Positions 27,066 to 35,947 of a DNA stretch of 64,000 nucleotides are shown here, piece after piece. The translations under genes were made by a program, and so were the position numbers. The stretch comes from Lysinibacter sp. HNR (GTDB taxonomy: Bacteria; Actinomycetota; Actinomycetes; Actinomycetales; Microbacteriaceae), in assembly GCF_029760935.1 (NCBI RefSeq), contig NZ_CP121684.1, positions 620,001 through 684,000 on the forward strand, in the 5' to 3' direction. The stretch's first letter is position 1, and every line of letters begins with the position of its first letter. The notes beneath the pieces are model-generated. The model was not told the origin of the DNA. It was given only the letters and a program-made list of their open reading frames with translations, and searched no databases.

Positions 27066-28430
27066 GTGATTCACGAACCCCTACAAAAAACACCTCCTCA
27101 GGAAGAGCAACAGGTGCGGCTTCGACGAGTGCTGGGTATGCCCTCGCTCATCTTGTTTGGCCTCGTCTATATGGTGCCGCTCACCCTCTTCACCACGTAC
27201 GGTTTTGTGACCCAGTTATCGGGTGGTCGCCTACCCCTTGCCTACATTATCACGCTGTGTGCCATGCTTTTTACCGCCCGTTCCTACGGCCTGATGGCGC
27301 GGGCCTTCCCCTACGCGGGGTCGGCCTACACCTATACGCAGCGTAGTTTTGGCCCGGGCCTGGGCTTTCTCGCGGGCTGGGCTCTGCTGCTCGATTACCT
27401 ATTTTTGCCGATGATCAACTATCTGGTTATCGGTATCTATCTCAGTGAGGCGTTTCCCGGGGTGCCGTCGTGGGTGTTTATTGTTGCGACCATTGCGCTG
27501 GTTACGGTTCTCAACATTATCGGGATCGTGTCGGTGGTTCGTACCAATCTTGTGATTCTTGCTTTGCAAACACTCTTTATCGTAGTTTTTGTGAGTCTGG
27601 CCCTGGTCTCGGTAAGCGGAAAAACCCTTGACTTTTTTGCTCCGTTTACCGGCAATGGTGGGGCGGACGAAGGATTTGCCCCGGTTGCCGCGGGCGCCGC
27701 CGTTCTGTGTCTCTCGTTCCTTGGCTTCGACTCCATTTCAACGCTGGCAGAAGAAACAAAGAACCCTCGCAAAACTCTGCCTCGAGCAATTGCGGCAGTT
27801 ACCCTCATAGCGGGAGTGCTTTTTATCGGGCTCTCCTACGTGAGTCACCTGGTCCTGCCTAACCATGCTTTTGGAGACACCGATAGCGCGGCGCTGGATG
27901 TCATGTCACAGGCGGGTGGTCAATTCCTGGTGATTTTCTTCACTGCCGCCTACGTTGCGGGTGCATCGGGTTCGGCTCTGGCATCACAGGCATCTGTGTC
28001 GCGTATTCTTTACGCTATGGGACGTGACAATGTGCTGCCCAATCGTATTTTCGGGCGGCTCAGCGTGCGTTTTAACACCCCCGTTACCGCGACGCTGGTT
28101 GTGTCCGCGGTATCTCTCATTGCCATCGTGATAGATCTCTCGCTACTTTCTGAAATGATTAGTTTTGGCGCACTTGCCGCTTTTTCTGTGGTAAACCTTT
28201 CGGTGATTAAGCACTACTTTTTTGACGAAAAACAACGCTCTTCCTGGGGAACCTTGAGATTCCTGGTGCTTCCGGTAATTGGGTTTTTCCTGACAGCGTG
28301 GCTGTGGACTCACCTGTCGCCGAAAACACTCGTGATTGGACTGCTTTGGCTAGCTGTGGGTTTCATTTATCTCGCGGTTATTACGCGCGGTTTCCGGAGG
28401 GCCACACCCATGCTTGATCTCACTGAATAG
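27066..28430 (+). CDS. APC-family amino-acid permease
   Basis: 454 residues from GTG 27066, chosen for AAGGAG nine bases upstream; ATG 27042 is in frame but lies in the direct-repeat array and has no ribosome site. About twelve hydrophobic helices. The first has GMPSLILFGLVYMVPLT, followed by FPYAGSAYTYTQRSFGPGLGF, the APC signature region, and later ASQASVSRILYAMGRD. Proton-coupled uptake of an amino acid or amine across the membrane. Its place after the amidohydrolase and before a GAF regulator suggests one small catabolic operon. Confidence 0.88.
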   Translation: MIHEPLQKTPPQEEQQVRLRRVLGMPSLILFGLVYMVPLTLFTTYGFVTQLSGGRLPLAYIITLCAMLFTARSYGLMARAFPYAGSAYTYTQRSFGPGLGFLAGWALLLDYLFLPMINYLVIGIYLSEAFPGVPSWVFIVATIALVTVLNIIGIVSVVRTNLVILALQTLFIVVFVSLALVSVSGKTLDFFAPFTGNGGADEGFAPVAAGAAVLCLSFLGFDSISTLAEETKNPRKTLPRAIAAVTLIAGVLFIGLSYVSHLVLPNHAFGDTDSAALDVMSQAGGQFLVIFFTAAYVAGASGSALASQASVSRILYAMGRDNVLPNRIFGRLSVRFNTPVTATLVVSAVSLIAIVIDLSLLSEMISFGALAAFSVVNLSVIKHYFFDEKQRSSWGTLRFLVLPVIGFFLTAWLWTHLSPKTLVIGLLWLAVGFIYLAVITRGFRRATPMLDLTE

Positions 28431-28528
28431 TTCGGTGTGTATCGCATCGTGAAAATAGTCGCTGCAGAAGCGATTACACTGGGAAGTGGGATTAGTTTTT
28501 CTTATAAGTGACCCTTCAGGAGTTTTGG

Positions 28529-29857
28529 ATGGTTAACCAGCGGTTTGCTTTACGGCGCGGGGAGTCCGTGCGTGAACGCCGCAGGTTACTCCTCCGGGCA
28601 CACGAAAAGGCGGTTTCTGGGGCGGAAATGCCCGACGGAATCCGTGATGTTGTTCGTGACTCGTGGCAGCGATCCATTGCAAACGATCTTGACCCTGAAG
28701 GTTTTCCCGTCACCGATGTCTGGGACTTTGCTCGGGTTGACGATTATCGAAACAGTCATCCTCTCGCGAGCATTCGTCCGATTATCCAGCGTCTTTTGAT
28801 TGATGACGCTGCCGAGGCCGATCTTATTGTTGCAGTGGGAGATGCCGCGGGGCGTCTGCTGTGGATAGACGGTGACTACCAGAGACGTGTCCGTGCCGAG
28901 GACATGAACTTTGTGGTGGGGGCAGACTGGTCTGAAGCCGTGGTGGGGATGAGTGCGCTGGGCAGTGCCATTACGCTGAACCACGGAATTCAGGTGTTGG
29001 GAGAAGAACACTACAATCGGCGTGCTCATCAGTGGAGCTGTACAGCCGCACCTATTCATGATCCGGTCACAAAAACGCTCCTCGGGGTTATCGATATTAC
29101 GGGTGGTGACGAGATTGTCGCGCCGCACACCCTGCCGCTTGTCGAGGCCACCGTTGCAGCGGTTGAGGCAGAGCTTCGTATTCAAACCCTCCGCAAAGAT
29201 ATGGTTCTTGCCCAGGCTCGTCGTGGTCCGTGGGGAATCAGCGATAGAAAACCCGTGAAAGGAACAGGAATTACGCGCCTGAACGTTTTAGGGCGTGAAC
29301 GAGGCGAACTCTATATCGGCACAGAGTTTGTGGAACTCAGCCGCCGTCACGCAGAAATTCTCACTCTTTTGGCCTGGCACGAGAACGGCTTATCGGCAGA
29401 AAGACTCTCCCAACTCCTTTATGGGCGCAATGACGGTGCCATCACCCTGCGCGCCGAAATGGTGCGGCTGCGATCAGTATTGAAGAGCATTGACCCCACA
29501 CTTACGCCGCTTTCTCGCCCATACCGCCTTCCACGCTCAATCACGCTTGACGTGCGTGATGTCTTATCTGCCTTAGGACGAGGCGCTCATAGATTGGCGC
29601 TCGCTGCCTATCCCGGCGTGTTATTGCCCGAGTCTGAAGCCCCCGGTATTACCTATATCCGGGCGGAGGTTGCCCGTACTCTCCGGGAAGCCCTGCTTAC
29701 CGATGCCTCAATTGAGGTTCTTCTCAGCTATGTGCAGTCTCCGGTGGGGACGGATGACCGTGATGCATGGGAGGCATGTTTGCGTCTCTTACCCGCACGA
29801 TCGCCCAAGCGGGCACACGTGCTATCACGTCTTGAGATGATGGATACTCGGGTTTAG
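28529..29857 (+). CDS. GAF-domain transcriptional regulator
   Basis: 442 residues from ATG 28529, with AGGAG six bases upstream; GTG 28508 is an in-frame alternative. The N-terminal 200 residues match the GAF sensor of AcoR/SigL-type regulators: IRDVVRDSWQRSIANDLDPE, then VVGMSALGSAI and HQWSCTAAPIHDPVTKTLLG, then DITGG. There is no AAA+ domain. The C-terminal part has a winged-helix-like segment LSRRHAEILTLLAWHENGLSAE and TLRAEMVRLRSVLKSI, as in actinobacterial GAF regulators. It probably controls the amidohydrolase-permease pair just upstream. Confidence 0.75.
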   Translation: MVNQRFALRRGESVRERRRLLLRAHEKAVSGAEMPDGIRDVVRDSWQRSIANDLDPEGFPVTDVWDFARVDDYRNSHPLASIRPIIQRLLIDDAAEADLIVAVGDAAGRLLWIDGDYQRRVRAEDMNFVVGADWSEAVVGMSALGSAITLNHGIQVLGEEHYNRRAHQWSCTAAPIHDPVTKTLLGVIDITGGDEIVAPHTLPLVEATVAAVEAELRIQTLRKDMVLAQARRGPWGISDRKPVKGTGITRLNVLGRERGELYIGTEFVELSRRHAEILTLLAWHENGLSAERLSQLLYGRNDGAITLRAEMVRLRSVLKSIDPTLTPLSRPYRLPRSITLDVRDVLSALGRGAHRLALAAYPGVLLPESEAPGITYIRAEVARTLREALLTDASIEVLLSYVQSPVGTDDRDAWEACLRLLPARSPKRAHVLSRLEMMDTRV

Positions 29858-29973
29858 ACCTGACGAATATACGAGTCTAAGCCTGATGAATGTGCAGGGT
29901 TTTGGATTCCGGTTTGATTATTTATTCAGCGGTCGTTCGGTCGCTCTTCAGGAACCGGTGGCACACTAACACA

Positions 29974-30804
29974 ATGCTGCATCGCCACCCCATTCTTGGC
30001 TTTTTTACCCTGGCCTACCTGGGATTTGTGGGGTGGATTACACTGGGTCCGCAACCCCTCAACCATACGGGCACTACTTTTATTTATCGACTCCTGAGAT
30101 CTTTTGAAGGTTATCCACTTATTGATTGGGTCGGTTACAACGAATTAGAATTAATTGCCAACATAGGGATGTTTATCCCGGTCGGTTTGTTTTTCGTCCT
30201 GCTTGTGGGGCGACGACTGTGGTATCTTGCGGTCCTCCTGTCCTGTCTTCTCACCGCGGGTATTGAGGCGGCGCAGGTGTTTATCCCCGAGCGTGTGTCC
30301 GACCCCAGAGACCTAATTGCGAATTCCGTCGGAGGCGCTATTGGAGTGCTTGTTGGCCTTGTTCTTACCGCGAGCAAGGCTAAGTTGGTCCGCTTGGAAA
30401 AAGAGCTGGCGAACGAGAGGCAGTCGAGTTCTCAAGCCGTTCGTGAAATTTTGCCTGAAGGTTCTCAAACCGCGCAGAGCATATCTGTGCAGGGTGTACC
30501 AACTGGGGTAGTACCCTCTAAAAATGCCCCTGGACAGGCAGTTCTGTTTCATCGGGCTCAGGATCATCACCCGCCTACACGCACGGTGACCGCGCCAACG
30601 TATAGACCGGAGTCGGCGGCTCACTCTCTCTCGATTGCATCGGCATCGGGTGCGATCACAACCCCGAAGGTTCCCCTGGACTCCTCGAATATCCGCGGAG
30701 GCTACGTTGACAACGCGTTTATTAGTGCGGGTCCCAGCGACGGTCACGGTGTCGCGTGGAACGCGATCGGTAGTGCGGATCTTGACCGGCGTGACTCTCC
30801 CTAG
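29974..30804 (+). CDS. VanZ-family membrane protein
   Basis: 276 residues from ATG 29974; in-frame ATG 29890 has no ribosome site. VanZ pattern: four helices in residues 5-145, with YLGFVGWITLGPQP first, then NIGMFIPVGLFFVLLVGRR and TAGIEAAQVFIPERVSDPRDLIANSVGG. The last 120 residues are a hydrophilic, low-complexity tail rich in Ser, Thr and Pro, longer than in most members. VanZ proteins are linked to glycopeptide resistance in enterococci but most are of unknown role. The stop overlaps by four bases the stop of the convergent aminotransferase. Confidence 0.75.
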   Translation: MLHRHPILGFFTLAYLGFVGWITLGPQPLNHTGTTFIYRLLRSFEGYPLIDWVGYNELELIANIGMFIPVGLFFVLLVGRRLWYLAVLLSCLLTAGIEAAQVFIPERVSDPRDLIANSVGGAIGVLVGLVLTASKAKLVRLEKELANERQSSSQAVREILPEGSQTAQSISVQGVPTGVVPSKNAPGQAVLFHRAQDHHPPTRTVTAPTYRPESAAHSLSIASASGAITTPKVPLDSSNIRGGYVDNAFISAGPSDGHGVAWNAIGSADLDRRDSP

Positions 30805-31868
30805 CGACGGATGGCGGTGAGGATCTGGTCAATATCTTCTGCCGTATTCCACAGGTGAAAAGCAGCCCGGAGGCGCCCGGCGCGATTGGAAGCCACAATA
30901 TTTGCTTCGGTGAGTAGCGTGAGTTGACTGCCATCAGCATCAGGCCAAGTGACAATGGCCTGGTCGTGCTGCGGTAGGTCTAGCTCTTGACACAGTCTAT
31001 TGCCAAGCGCAATACTGTGCTGACGCACCTGTTCCATATCGACCCGGGTGAAGAAATCGAGCGCGGCCTGTGCTCCGATCCAGGCAGGCCAGGCTGGAGA
31101 AAGGTCGAATCTGCGGGCATCGGGAGCCAGCGACATTGCCGTTGTGTAGCAGCCGCCCCAGACGTTGTCCGCTGAGTACCAGCCCGCAGCAATGGGGTGA
31201 AGATCGTAGTGTAAGCCTGCCTGAACGGTCATAAAGGCAACGCCTCGGGGTACGCAGAGCCACTTGTAGGTGTGGGTGACCGTAATGTCATAGTTGTTCG
31301 CGTACACGGGCATCCAGCCTGCTGCCTGGGTGAGGTCGCAGAGGGTGAGAGCATTGTGGGCCTGGGCAGCGCTGCAAATCGCCTCAGAATCTGCGTGCTC
31401 TCCCGTAGCGGATTGCACGAGTGAAAAAGCGACCAGGTGGGTTGAGGGGCGAATGCTCTGGGCGAGCATCGCGAGTGGGACAAAACGTACCGTAACCCCG
31501 CGGTAGGCCTGTTGCACAAAGGGGTGCGCGACAGAACTAAAATCGCCATCAACGCAGAGGATCTCAGCGTTGTCAGGAACACTAGTGGCCACCACAGATA
31601 CAAACGAGGATACTTGAGAGCCGCACGCCACTAGCGAAGGCTCGGTATGAACTAGCTGAGCAAAGAGTGAGCGACTGTTTTCTACTGCTTCCCCATAGCG
31701 TGTGGCAGTGCTGAGTCCTCGTGCCCAATCATCAAGATCGTGTGCAAGAGCGGTGCGTGTGCTATCCGTGGGAAGGCCCAGTGTACAGGCCGCGAGATAG
31801 GTAGCATCGGGAGAAAAAGCGTCGGATGCCTGACTTATGGTCAGGGGGCCGATAGCTGGTGTGGTCAT
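30801..31868 (-). CDS. PLP-dependent class V aminotransferase-like enzyme
   Basis: 355 residues. Class V fold: TYLAACTLGLPTDSTRTAL at the start, HLVAFSLVQSATGEHAD, TLCDLTQAAGWMPV with the cofactor Asp, and VTHTYKWLCVPRGVAF with the PLP lysine. The set resembles the NifS/kynureninase branch, but no Cys is placed for sulfur transfer, so cysteine desulfurase is unlikely. It is divergent from a LysR gene, which probably controls it through the region 31869-31957. Substrate unknown. Confidence 0.82.
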   Translation of the reverse strand: MTTPAIGPLTISQASDAFSPDATYLAACTLGLPTDSTRTALAHDLDDWARGLSTATRYGEAVENSRSLFAQLVHTEPSLVACGSQVSSFVSVVATSVPDNAEILCVDGDFSSVAHPFVQQAYRGVTVRFVPLAMLAQSIRPSTHLVAFSLVQSATGEHADSEAICSAAQAHNALTLCDLTQAAGWMPVYANNYDITVTHTYKWLCVPRGVAFMTVQAGLHYDLHPIAAGWYSADNVWGGCYTTAMSLAPDARRFDLSPAWPAWIGAQAALDFFTRVDMEQVRQHSIALGNRLCQELDLPQHDQAIVTWPDADGSQLTLLTEANIVASNRAGRLRAAFHLWNTAEDIDQILTAIRR

Positions 31869-31895
31869 AAAAATAGATTATGCCTGATCTCAAAC

Positions 31896-31915
31896 ATAAG
31901 TAAATTTCATCTTAT
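31896..31915. promoter_or_regulatory. Candidate LysR site between divergent genes
   Basis: ATAAG-N10-CTTAT in the 89-base gap between the aminotransferase (-) and LysR (+) starts. LysR sites usually read T-N11-A in a short palindrome; this one fits loosely. Confidence 0.35.
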
Positions 31916-31957
31916 TTATGGAACGCATTCATTTATTATTGGGATAACCTATAAGTC

Positions 31958-32932
31958 GTGCCCCCTCGCATACGTAAACTTAGCATTGATGACATAGATT
32001 CCCGGGCGATGCGTATTGTGCACGCACTGAGCCTCACCGGCTCTATTACGGGAGCCGCGGCTCATCTTCACCTGAGTCAACCCGCGGTGAGTCAGCACCT
32101 CAGAAAGATGGAGCAACGGCTTGGCCTTGCAATTCTCGAGAGGGAGGGGCGAGGAGTACGATTTACTGAGGTTGGTGAGGTCCTGGCCCGACACGCCCGT
32201 GTACTGAACTCAGAGCTTGAGGCCGTAGTTTCCGACCTTTCGGAGTTGGCGGGACTCACTCGGGGACGTCTGCGTCTGGGGTCATTTCCCACGGCATCCG
32301 CAGCGATTGTACCGGAGCTTTTCGTAGGGCTACGTGAAGACTTCCCAGGTATGGTGTTGAGCTATCGTGAACTGGAACCACGAGAAGCTATTGAAGAGGT
32401 GCGTCAGGGGGAACTGGACGCTGCAATAACTTTTAGTTACCCGGGAGAAGGTGTGGGGCTTGTCGGGGAGAGTCTTCCCGGCCTTACGGTGGAGCACCTG
32501 TGGCGTGAAGAAATATATGTTGCTCTGCCTGCGGCGCATCCCCTTGCCTGTCGAGAGGCTGTCTCTCTTGCGGAGCTTTCCTCCGAGACCTGGATTGCCG
32601 GGTGTCCTCGGTGTCGGGGACACCTGATATCTGCTGCGGCGCAGAACGGTTTTGTGCCCCACATAGGTCACGAGACCGACAATATAGTGGCGGTGATGAA
32701 CTTGGTGTCGGCCTCGCTTGCGGTATCGCTTATTCCTCGTCTCGCTCTCGAGGGAATTCAAGTGATTCCTGACCAGGTTCTTATCTTGCCACTAGTGGAG
32801 GATAGCCACCGGGTCATTAGCTTTGTATCGCCACAGAGTGTGGTTGATGTGCCCGCCGTGGCTGCGGCACGGAAATCGCTACGGGAAATGGACTCAATAT
32901 ACTGGAGCTTACTCGACGCCCCACACGCTTGA
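31958..32932 (+). CDS. LysR-family transcriptional regulator
   Basis: 324 residues from a GTG. The N-terminal winged helix reads GSITGAAAHLHLSQPAVSQHL then MEQRLGLAILEREGRGVRFTEVG. The effector domain follows from about 90 (GRLRLGSFPTASAAIVPELF) to the end, with a CPRCRG pair of Cys that could sense redox or metal. It is divergent from the class V aminotransferase and 20 bases before an MFS gene in the same direction, so either or both may be targets. Confidence 0.9.
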   Translation: MPPRIRKLSIDDIDSRAMRIVHALSLTGSITGAAAHLHLSQPAVSQHLRKMEQRLGLAILEREGRGVRFTEVGEVLARHARVLNSELEAVVSDLSELAGLTRGRLRLGSFPTASAAIVPELFVGLREDFPGMVLSYRELEPREAIEEVRQGELDAAITFSYPGEGVGLVGESLPGLTVEHLWREEIYVALPAAHPLACREAVSLAELSSETWIAGCPRCRGHLISAAAQNGFVPHIGHETDNIVAVMNLVSASLAVSLIPRLALEGIQVIPDQVLILPLVEDSHRVISFVSPQSVVDVPAVAAARKSLREMDSIYWSLLDAPHA

Positions 32933-32952
32933 CCTGAGGATGCAACCCCCCT

Positions 32953-34326
32953 ATGACAACCACAATGCTTGATCCCGTGCGCATCGCGGCTACACAAAGA
33001 AGAACGATTCGCACGCTTGTTCTGGGACAAATTCTAGCGGGCCTTGGTTTTGGGGCCTCGCTTTCGGTGGGGGCGTTACTTGCGGCTGAATTTTCCGGCG
33101 ATCCCGCGTGGTCGGGCATGGCTTCCACCATGGGTACCCTGGGCTCAGCGATCGCGGCCTATCCTCTAGCCCGCATTGCTAACCGGGGAGGTCGGAGGGT
33201 GTCGCTCGGGGTGGGGAGCCTCATCGCGGCTGCAGGGGTTCTTGTTGTGTTGTTTGCCTCAGTGGCCAGCAGCTTTGGATTGCTCTTAGTGGGACTGGGG
33301 CTGGTCGGTGTATCAACAGCGGTGCAGTATCAATCACGTTTTGCCGCAGCTGATCTTGCCCCTCTCCAAACTCGTGGGAGGGATCTTTCGCTGGTTGTCT
33401 GGTCGACAACCATCGGCTCAGTAATTGGTCCCAACCTCTTGATCCCCGGAGAATCACTGGGTGATCTCCTTGGATTACCAGCCCTCACCGGTGCTTTTGT
33501 TATTACCCTGATAACGCAGAGTCTGGTATCAATTCTTTATTTTGTTGCGCTTCGCCCCGATCCTTTCCTGATCAGCCAGCGTATTATTCGGGCAGAGGCA
33601 GAGGCAGAGGCAGAGGCAGAGGCAGAGGCAGAGGCAGAGGCAGAGGCAGAGGCAGAGGCAGAGGCAGAGGCAGGCCTTCACACACAGAAGCAACCTGAAA
33701 CCGTTGAATCCGACCTTGTCAAGACGTTCAGCCTCACCGAAGAACCTGAGAGTCAAAGGCGGCTCTTCAACCAGCGAACCGCGATCCTTATCATGGCTCT
33801 CGCCCACGCCGTTATGGTTGCGGTTATGGCGATGACCCCCGTGCACTTGACCGAGCATGGAGCCTCGCTCCAGATTGTGGGACTCACCCTCAGCCTGCAT
33901 ATAGCGGGTATGTTTGTCTTAGCTCCGGTATGGGGTCTCCTAAGCGATCGTTTTGGTGCCCCCAGAGTTGTTCTTGTGGGAGCTTTTGTTCTCGCAATCT
34001 CACTGATTTTCACCGCTTTTTCTGGGAATAACTACGTGATCGTACAGGTGGGTCTCGTTCTTTTGGGACTCGGCTGGAGCGCGGGTACGGTAGCGGGAGC
34101 CGCTCTTCTCACCAAGAACATGATCCCGGGGGAGGGGACATCTCGCCAGGGTATCTCGGACACAATCATGAACGGGTCGGGAGCGCTCGCCGGTGCGGTA
34201 TCGGGTCTCATCCTGGGGTACATCGGATTCGCGGGACTCTCGCTCGTCTTGCTTGTTTTGGTGGCTCTTATGGGTACAGCAGGTATATTAGTCGCGAGAA
34301 AGAGCCTGAGCATCACACGGACGTAA
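32953..34326 (+). CDS. MFS transporter with (Ala-Glu) repeat in central loop
   Basis: 457 residues, twelve hydrophobic helices. Start ATG 32953, 20 bases after the LysR stop. Motif A appears as LARIANRGGRRVSLG in the first half and LLSDRFGAPRVVLVG in the second. Between helices 6 and 7, residues 214-240 are an unbroken alternation of Ala and Glu, encoded by a GGCAGA hexamer array, giving a highly acidic cytoplasmic loop. Family role is small-molecule transport; substrate unknown. Regulation by the adjacent LysR gene is likely. Confidence 0.85.
   Translation: MTTTMLDPVRIAATQRRTIRTLVLGQILAGLGFGASLSVGALLAAEFSGDPAWSGMASTMGTLGSAIAAYPLARIANRGGRRVSLGVGSLIAAAGVLVVLFASVASSFGLLLVGLGLVGVSTAVQYQSRFAAADLAPLQTRGRDLSLVVWSTTIGSVIGPNLLIPGESLGDLLGLPALTGAFVITLITQSLVSILYFVALRPDPFLISQRIIRAEAEAEAEAEAEAEAEAEAEAEAEAEAGLHTQKQPETVESDLVKTFSLTEEPESQRRLFNQRTAILIMALAHAVMVAVMAMTPVHLTEHGASLQIVGLTLSLHIAGMFVLAPVWGLLSDRFGAPRVVLVGAFVLAISLIFTAFSGNNYVIVQVGLVLLGLGWSAGTVAGAALLTKNMIPGEGTSRQGISDTIMNGSGALAGAVSGLILGYIGFAGLSLVLLVLVALMGTAGILVARKSLSITRT
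33591..33673 (+). repeat. GGCAGA hexanucleotide microsatellite, 13 full units
   Basis: Thirteen exact copies of GGCAGA (33591-33668) and a partial GGCAG. No interruption. Each unit codes for Glu-Ala, so gain or loss of units alters loop length in the MFS protein without breaking the frame. Confidence 0.95.
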
Positions 34327-34425
34327 TACCCTTAACCTCTATAAAAGTTTTTGAGTTTCTTGATGCAACGGTTTAGCAACCCCCACTTCAAAACGCTTGA
34401 GGATAACTGGTTAGGATTATTGATA

Positions 34426-35943
34426 ATGTCACAGCTTATTGAACACCCATTTTCCACAGCGACCGGTAGCGATATCAGGGTACGGTTTTGTCCTTCACCA
34501 ACGGGGACCCCCCACGTGGGACTCGTGCGAACGGCCCTCTTTAACTGGGCTTACGCTCTTCACACGGGGGGAACCTTTGTGTTTCGTATTGAGGATACCG
34601 ATGAGGCCCGGGACAGCGAAGAGAGCTATGAGCAGGTGATTGAGGCGCTTCGCTGGCTTCGGTTGGATTGGGACGAGGGTGTGGAGACGGGCGGGCCGCA
34701 TGGCCCGTATCGTCAGTCGCAGCGAACCGAAATTTACAGGGACGTCATCGACCGTCTCGTGGAATCGGGTCACGTGTACGAGAGCTACTCTAATGCGGAA
34801 GAGATCGACGCGCGCAATGAGGCAGCGGGACGCCCTAAACAGCTGGGATATGACAACTATGATCGCAATCTGAGCGAAGGCCAGAAGGCTGCTTTCCGTG
34901 CTGAAGGGAGGCAACCAGCGTTGCGTCTTCGGGTGCCCGACACTAACCTTTCCTTCACCGATCTGGTGCGGGGCGACATCACTTTCCCCGAGGGCTCCTT
35001 CACAGATTTTGTGGTGGTACGCCCCAACGGTAAACCCCTCTATACCCTGGTGAACCCTGTGGATGATGCCCTCATGGGTATCACTCACGTTCTGAGAGGA
35101 GAGGATCTCCTTTCCTCAACGCCTCGCCAGATCGCTCTGTATCATGCCCTCATTGACATTGGTCTTACCACTTTTATTCCGCTCTTTGGGCATCTTCCTT
35201 ATGTGATGGGTGAGGGTAATAAAAAGCTCTCTAAGCGTGACCCGCAGGCAAATCTTTTTCACCACAGAGAGCGGGGCTTTATCCCCGAAGGGCTTATCAA
35301 CTATCTCTCGCTTTTGGGGTGGTCACTTGCTCCCGATCGAGACGTGTTTAGTGTTGATGAGTTGGTGGCCGCGTTTGAGGTTAAAGACGTTAACCCCAAC
35401 CCAGCCCGTTTTGATCAGAAAAAGGCTGATTCTATTAACGGCGATCACATTCGGATGCTCAAACAGCAAGATTTTACCGAGCGTCTGATTCCTTATCTGG
35501 TTGCAGGCGGTGTGTTGAGTGAGCCTCTGAGTCAGCGTGAGCGCGGTATTCTCGATGCTGCTTCCCCGCTTGTGCAGGAGCGCATCGCGGTGTTGGGTGA
35601 AGTTGTCGACATGCTTTCTTTCCTTTTTGTGCCCAGCGAGCAGATTGAGTATCAAGCTGATGCGCTTAAGGGGCTACCACAGAATGCGGTTGAGATTGTA
35701 GTGGCATCCATTGAGGCTCTGGACGCCCTGCCCGATAGCTCCTGGAAAGCAGAGAATATCCAGGCTGCCCTGTCTGTAACGCTGATTGAGGGCATGGAGC
35801 TTAAACCTCGTAATGCTTATGGACCGCTGCGTACCGCCCTATCAGGGCGACGCGTTTCTCCTCCACTTTTTGAATCGATGGAGATTCTGGGTCGTTCTGA
35901 GACCCGTGATCGTTTCATCCGCTTTACTGCAAGGGAGGTATAG
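34426..35943 (+). CDS. gltX: Glutamyl-tRNA synthetase
   Basis: 505 residues from ATG 34426 (AGGA nine bases upstream); the frame is open to 34351 but the fold starts with [18 protein letters not shown]. The HIGH motif is HVGL in this family style, and the class I KMSKS loop reads NKKLSKRDP. The catalytic domain, stem-contact fold and helical anticodon-binding C-terminus are all present at normal length. Charges tRNA-Glu (and tRNA-Gln where the amidotransferase route is used). It is followed, after the flavin enzyme, by tRNA-Gln. Confidence 0.96.
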   Translation: MSQLIEHPFSTATGSDIRVRFCPSPTGTPHVGLVRTALFNWAYALHTGGTFVFRIEDTDEARDSEESYEQVIEALRWLRLDWDEGVETGGPHGPYRQSQRTEIYRDVIDRLVESGHVYESYSNAEEIDARNEAAGRPKQLGYDNYDRNLSEGQKAAFRAEGRQPALRLRVPDTNLSFTDLVRGDITFPEGSFTDFVVVRPNGKPLYTLVNPVDDALMGITHVLRGEDLLSSTPRQIALYHALIDIGLTTFIPLFGHLPYVMGEGNKKLSKRDPQANLFHHRERGFIPEGLINYLSLLGWSLAPDRDVFSVDELVAAFEVKDVNPNPARFDQKKADSINGDHIRMLKQQDFTERLIPYLVAGGVLSEPLSQRERGILDAASPLVQERIAVLGEVVDMLSFLFVPSEQIEYQADALKGLPQNAVEIVVASIEALDALPDSSWKAENIQAALSVTLIEGMELKPRNAYGPLRTALSGRRVSPPLFESMEILGRSETRDRFIRFTAREV

Positions 35944-35947
35944 TCGC

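Noticed and set aside
30801-30804. Overlap of VanZ and aminotransferase stop codons as a possible fusion or misassembly
   Set aside because: Both frames close normally with their own stops on opposite strands; a four-base convergent overlap is common.
33529-33900. Minus-strand frame with a Cys-Leu repeat
   Set aside because: Antisense shadow of the GGCAGA microsatellite in the MFS gene.
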